This document shows positions 59,326 through 64,000 of a stretch of 64,000 bases of DNA, one piece after another. Both the position numbers and the translations under genes were made by a program. Each line of letters starts with the position of its first letter. Positions within the stretch are counted from its first letter, which is position 1. The DNA lies in NCBI GenBank assembly GCA_015680685.1, contig MNCI01003613.1:450676-514675 (forward strand), given 5' to 3'. The stretch is from Gnetum montanum (Eukaryota > Streptophyta > Gnetopsida > Gnetales > Gnetaceae). The notes under the pieces were generated by a model, which was given only the letters and a program-made list of their open reading frames with translations, did no database searches and was not told the origin of the DNA.

Positions 59326-62225
59326 ATGCCACCTAACAAGAAATAGGTGTAAGCTCTACATAGAGACATGGAGAGCATGAAGTCAACCTTTGAAATGATG
59401 GTTGCTCAATTGGATGAAATCAACACAAAGGTGGACAAAGAAGCCAATCCTAGCCATATCCAAGCACATGGAGGTGAAGATCATGTACATTCAAATGAAG
59501 AAGTATCATAGTGAGGTGGAGATGGAGTAGATGAAGAGAAAGTTTAATCTAGCTATGGGAGTGTAGGAAACCATGAACCAAGGATTCCAATCGGAGGAAA
59601 TTCTATTCCTCAAATAATAACTCCAAGGGTTGTGATAGTGCTTAATACTTCTTTAAGAAATCTTGACAATGAAGATGAGGTAAGGCTTTATAGAGGATTT
59701 AGAAATGTTTCAAGACTTCCATATGTTGAGTTAAATAATTTCAACTATGTAGATGACACCAATGCTTTTGGAAGTTGGCTAAAGCCACTTGAGAAGCATT
59801 TTCTATTGGAAGAGGTACCAAATAACTTGAGGGTACCTATTGCTGAATCTAGATTAGAAGGTATGGCTTCTACATGATGAGAAAAGGAGTCCTAGGATTA
59901 TGAAATATGAAATAGTAAACCTATTAGAGATTGGGATTAGATGAAATATAGGTTGAAAAGGAAATTTGAATAGTCTTGTCAAAGGTAAGAAACCATTATG
60001 AAGTTGAAATTCCTAAGGCAAGGTGAGAAGGATGTCAAAGAAATTTACATAGAGTTTTGTAATCTATTCCATCAAGCTAAGTTAAACTAGGAGGAGTATG
60101 AACAAGCTTCAATCCTTTTATGAGGACTCAAAATGATGTACCAACAAGAGTTGTCCTTTTATGAGTCATAAACACTCAATGAGGCTTATGATTTGGCACT
60201 TAAAGTTGACAAGAAATTAGATGGATTTAGAAATAGGGGCAAAAAAAATTATAAGGATAAGGAGAAAGGTTCTAGATCTAATAAGGGATCCAAATCCAAA
60301 TCTAAAGATAAGGAGGGTAGTCAAGATAAGAAAACTAAAGGAGGTGATGAGAAGAGTAGAGCCAGGAAGGACCTAAGCAAGGAGGCAAGGGTCAAAGTAG
60401 TAGCTCATCAAAATTTTAGTGCTTCAAGTATGAAGAATGGGGACATAAGTAATGGGAATTTCTGCTACAAAAATGTCAAGGGTCAAGGTAGTAGTTCATC
60501 AAAATTTTAGTGCTTCAAGTATGAAGAATGGGGACATAAGCAATGGGAATGTCCACTTCACAAGACAACCAAGGGTGAAGATGTGTAAACCATATAGGTA
60601 AAGGAGACATCAAGCCAAGCTTTTTAGAGAGGTAACCATAATGCTCCAAAAATTAAGGATGTTTCGAAATTAAATTCTTATGCATTCATGGGGAATGTGA
60701 ATAGAGGATATCATCTTGATAGAAAATTGTTGTTTTGAATTACGACAAGTTGTTTGTTTAGTGGAGAATGGATTCATATTTTTATTGATGGGGAAGCCCA
60801 AGAAAATGTTATTTCTTTTAAGGAAATTACAAAATTATGTTTGGTAACTCATCTACATCCAAGACCCTATAAGGTGCATTGGTTATCTAAATATTTTGCC
60901 TAAGAGGTAAGGGAACAATGTACTTTGAATTTAAAACTAAAACTTTTCATGATGTTGTGAGGTGTGATGTGCTTCCAATAGATTATGCTGATGTAATTAT
61001 TGGTAGACCTTGAAATTTTGATAGTGGTGCTCAATTTGATGGAGTAATAAATGTGTGGAGTGTTTTTGGACGTAATAGAGTCCATAATTTAATTCCTATG
61101 AAAACAGAACAAGTGAGGTAGCAAAGCTCACTTAATGTTTCCTTAATCCTTCTAGGAGAGAGGGAATATATTAAGGAACATGATGAAACTAGTTTTGGTT
61201 TTGTTGTTATGAAAATAATTGCTACTAACTGTGATGATGTGTAGGTTGAACTTCCTATAGGTGTACTAGGCTTGAAGGAGAAATTTCCCAAGGTGTTCAA
61301 AGGAGAATTGGATGGACTACCATCAATGAGGAATATATAGCATAAAATTGCCTTCATTCTTGGTGCTACCATTCCAAATGAGAGAGCTTACCAGATGGAA
61401 CCAAATCAAAGGGCTGAATTACAAAGGTAGGTAGAGGAGTTACTTACAAATGGATTTGTGAGGGAATTCATTTACGCTTGTGCAGTTCTAGTGGTGCTAG
61501 TGCTAAAGAAGGATAGTGATGAATGCAGGATGTGAATTGATTCCAAGGTAGTGAACAAAATAATAGTGAGGTACAGGTTTCCTATTTTGAGAATAAATGA
61601 TATCCTTGATATCCTTACCAATGCTAAAATTTTTAGCAAAATTGATTTGTGGAGTGAGTATCAAAAAATCAAAATTAGGCATGGTGATGAGTGAAAGAGA
61701 GCTTTAAAAACACCAAATGAATTGTTTTAGTGGTTGGTGATGCTATTTGGGTTCACAAATGTGCTTACTACATTCATGAGGTTGATGCATGATGTATTGA
61801 AGGACTTGATTGGTAAATGTTGTACTGTCTTTTTTGATGACATTTTGGTCTATAGCTCTAATGAACTAGAGCAGTCAAATCACTTGAGGATGGTGTGCCT
61901 TAAGTTGGAGGAGGCACAATTGGTGATCAACATGAGGAAAAGTCATTTCTTCAAGAGGGAAATCACATATTTGGGGCATGTTCTTTCTAAAAATCAGATT
62001 TAGATGGAAGCTACCAAGGTGAAGGCTATAAGGAATTGGCCAACTCCTAAGAATGTTGGGGAGGTAAGATCATTCCTTGGTTTAGAAAGTTTTTATAAAT
62101 GGTTCCTAAAAACTTTTAGTGATATTTCATGGCCTATGTTTTATTTGTTGAAGAAAAATAAGGAATGTAGGTGGCATAATGAAACTAAAAGGACCTTTGA
62201 CTTAATGAAAGTATGTAACTTTTGA
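59326..62225 (+). pseudogene. Element E: chromovirus-like gag-protease-RT
   Basis: Gag at 59368-60180 includes STFEMMVAQLDEINTKVDKE, then LKPLEKHFLLEEVPNNLRVP and LNEAYDLALKVDKKLDGF. A Lys/Ser-rich linker (60230-60390) and a knuckle-like CFKYEEWGHKQWECP (60511-60555) follow. The protease near 60780 reads FIDGEAQENVISFKEI, with D-G at the site where related copies would have D-G-G. The RT at 61540-62225 shows MRLMHDVLKDLIGKCC, the catalytic FFDDILVYS, KREITYLGHVLSKNQ, NWPTPKNVGEVRSFLGL and the first RNase H residues. A few dozen stops or shifts remain. Two near-identical 60-base stretches at 60390-60450 and 60480-60540 show a small tandem duplication in gag. Confidence 0.85.
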
Positions 62226-63057
62226 TGCCATTGTTGGTAAGAGTAAGACTATTAATGATGAATAATGTGAAGATAATTTACATTATGATTTTGATGGTGG
62301 AGGAAGGATGAGTAAGAGAATTCCCAATACTAAGATGAATAATGTTGAGTTTTTGTATGATAATGCTTTTCACGTCACTATTGAGAAAATCAATTTTAGG
62401 TGAATTATGGATTTTCTCTGAAGATGATGGATACCTTGAAGATATTTGATGGTGAAGCTCAACTTAGTGTTGATATAGTGCAAGAGATGAGGTATCTCCA
62501 TGCATAAGTAAAATCAAATCTTGAGAAGAAAGTTGAAGAGAGAGTCCTTAAGAGGAATGAGGCTAAGTAGAAGCCTAATTTTGTTGTTGGTAACTTGGTT
62601 TGGATGCACTTTAAGAAGAAGCAATTGAGAGGTGTTAAATTATTCAAATTTAAAGCTAATAAGATTAGGCCTTTCAAAATCAAGGTTAAAATGGATGATA
62701 ATGATTTTGAGATTGATTTACCAAACAATGTTGGTATTTATTTTCTGTTTAATGTTTCAAATCTTATGCACTCTCATGAACTGGTTTATGAGTAGATCAT
62801 ACATGAAGCATCAATGAGTTGAAGGGGACTATTGATCAATTCAAGCCTTTAATGGAAAAGAAGGGAATCATACCCAAGTAGAGAGAAGCTTCTAGCAATT
62901 GAAGAGTCAATAAAAATGAATATTTGATCCATTGGGAGGATTAATCTACTAATGATGCTATATGAATCCATGAGACCAAACTTTTTGAGTGGGGGATTAC
63001 TTCTACCCTTACTCCCTTATTCACATAAGTTCACTTTTTGAAAGGTGGGATGGCTAG
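62226..63057 (+). pseudogene. Element E: residual integrase C-terminus and 3' internal region
   Basis: After the RNase H start the frame jumps to NNVEFLYDNAFHVTIEKINF (end of the integrase core) at about 62340. Next come MRYLHAQ, EERVLKRNEA and VWMHFKKKQLRGVKLFKF, then KMDDNDFEIDLPNNVGIYFL and FNVSNLMHSHELVYE up to 62795, a typical post-integrase tail. RNase H and most of the integrase are missing. 62880-63057 is the non-coding 3' end, which also occurs inverted at 18198-18405. Confidence 0.8.
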
Positions 63058-64000
63058 TGTAGAAACATCTCTTCCAATTTTCTTGTGCTTGTACTACATG
63101 TTGTTTTTGCAGGTTTTCATGCTTAGAGAAGACCTATACATGTGTGTCCCATTTTTGTGTTGAATTTTTATTATAAATATTCTTGGATGTTTTGGCATGT
63201 TTGGAGGTATTTGTGGCTTATTTGAAGGCCCATGCCTTGAAGGCCCATGGAGACTTTTATTTTTGTGGCTTTCGACATCAAAATAAGAATTTTTATTTTT
63301 GGTACCTTCAAGATAGATGTCTCCCTAGAAATATAGATGTCTCCCCTAAAGTGTAGAAATCTCCAATCCATAGAAGAAATCTACCAAAAATAATCTCTCT
63401 TGAGAGCAGGGCTTTCATAGAAGACATTCCCTCAGAAAGATAGATGTCTTCTTAGAGACAACTCTCCTGAAGTGTAGACATCTATAGTTCAAAGAAGATG
63501 TCCTCCAAAAACAAAAAACATCTCTCCTAAGAACAAAGCTATCATAGAAGACATCTACATGAAACAAGAGATGTCTATTTCAACAAAGAAGAAAATCTTT
63601 GATGTGGTGTATTGATTAGAAAACATCCAAAAGAATCTAGATCCATGTGGAAAACATTAACGGAGGCAAAAATAAAGCTTTCTAGGGTTTTATATCTTTA
63701 TAATTATGTATGTTTTCATCCATGAGAAGAGAGGAGGGCTTTTATGCAAGGAGAGCTAGGCAAGAGAGATTGGGTGAGCACATTGGGTGAGTGAAAAAGG
63801 TGATTACTACTTCAATATCAGCTTGTGGTGTGTTCATGTATGTGTTCTTTTCTCTTGTATCTCACTTGTGAGTTGAGATCTTAGTTCCAAGTTATGGGAG
63901 AGATTTCTCTTGGTTGTGTCTTGCATTGAGAACAACCACTATGTGATTGTAGAGCCTCATGCTCTACAATATCATTTGAGTGTGATAGGTTTTTGGATTC
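63058..64000 (+). mobile_element. 3' LTR of element E (cut by the window end)
   Basis: Begins TGTAGAAACATCTC and follows the 5' LTR block by block, with several small indels (for example extra 'aaggcccatg' repeats near 63222-63250). About 943 of roughly 1100 bases are inside the window. Confidence 0.85.

Noticed and set aside
1-64000. CRISPR arrays, tRNA or rRNA genes
   Set aside because: No regular repeat-spacer pattern and no complete tRNA cloverleaf seen; the tRNA-like A and B boxes belong to short dispersed SINE copies.

Overview
The window looks like nuclear DNA of a vascular plant with a large, repeat-rich genome. A gymnosperm or another big-genome seed plant would fit, but the sequence alone cannot settle the species. 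The evidence is one spliced plant gene with GT-AG introns, surrounded by AT-rich, stop-riddled remains of plant-type Ty3/gypsy elements (chromovirus-like, Tat/Ogre-like and Athila-like), L1-type LINEs, a probable Copia remnant and a tRNA-derived SINE family. Many element stops sit where CAG, CAA, CGA or TGG codons are expected, as methylation-driven C-to-T decay would produce. Most of these copies are old. There are no bacterial operons, rRNA genes or CRISPR arrays.

Layout. 1-2830: an LTR fragment (called LTR-X here) abutting a decayed Tat-type pol on the + strand. 4730-17480: three decayed LINE copies in both orientations, five SINE copies or fragments, a second LTR-X, and a poly(A)-tailed insertion with target-site duplication that carries a 415-base assembly gap. 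18150-29095: a nest of chromovirus-like gypsy elements. Element B interrupts an older reverse transcriptase, element A sits inside B, and a solo LTR-X with a perfect 5-bp target duplication sits inside A's integrase. 31470-32840: a probable LTR, a SINE and a LINE 3' end.

32850-38880 is the single gene island. It holds a nine-exon gene (34753-37811) for a 481-residue protein with an acidic N-terminus, a SAP DNA-binding domain, a conserved middle region and a C-terminal CCCH zinc finger. Its upstream region contains five independent local tandem duplications.

38880-40260 is a probable Copia LTR plus 3' remnant. 40320-53980 is best read as one very large decayed Tat/Ogre-type element on the minus strand: gag and protease (51740 to 47540), a missing reverse transcriptase/integrase section, an antisense multi-exon ORF on the + strand (43840-47001), and an array of about eight 190-bp tandem repeats in its 3' region. 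53985-56860 is an Athila-like gag-protease-RT remnant (minus). 56866-58150 is a chromovirus-like protease/RT fragment (minus). 58157-64000 is a nearly whole + strand chromovirus-like element (LTR, primer site, gag-pol, start of the 3' LTR) whose integrase is mostly deleted.

Only the SAP-CCCH gene looks able to make a functional protein. The rest records repeated transposition, nesting and decay. Domain and lineage calls rest on motif recognition by eye; no database search was run.
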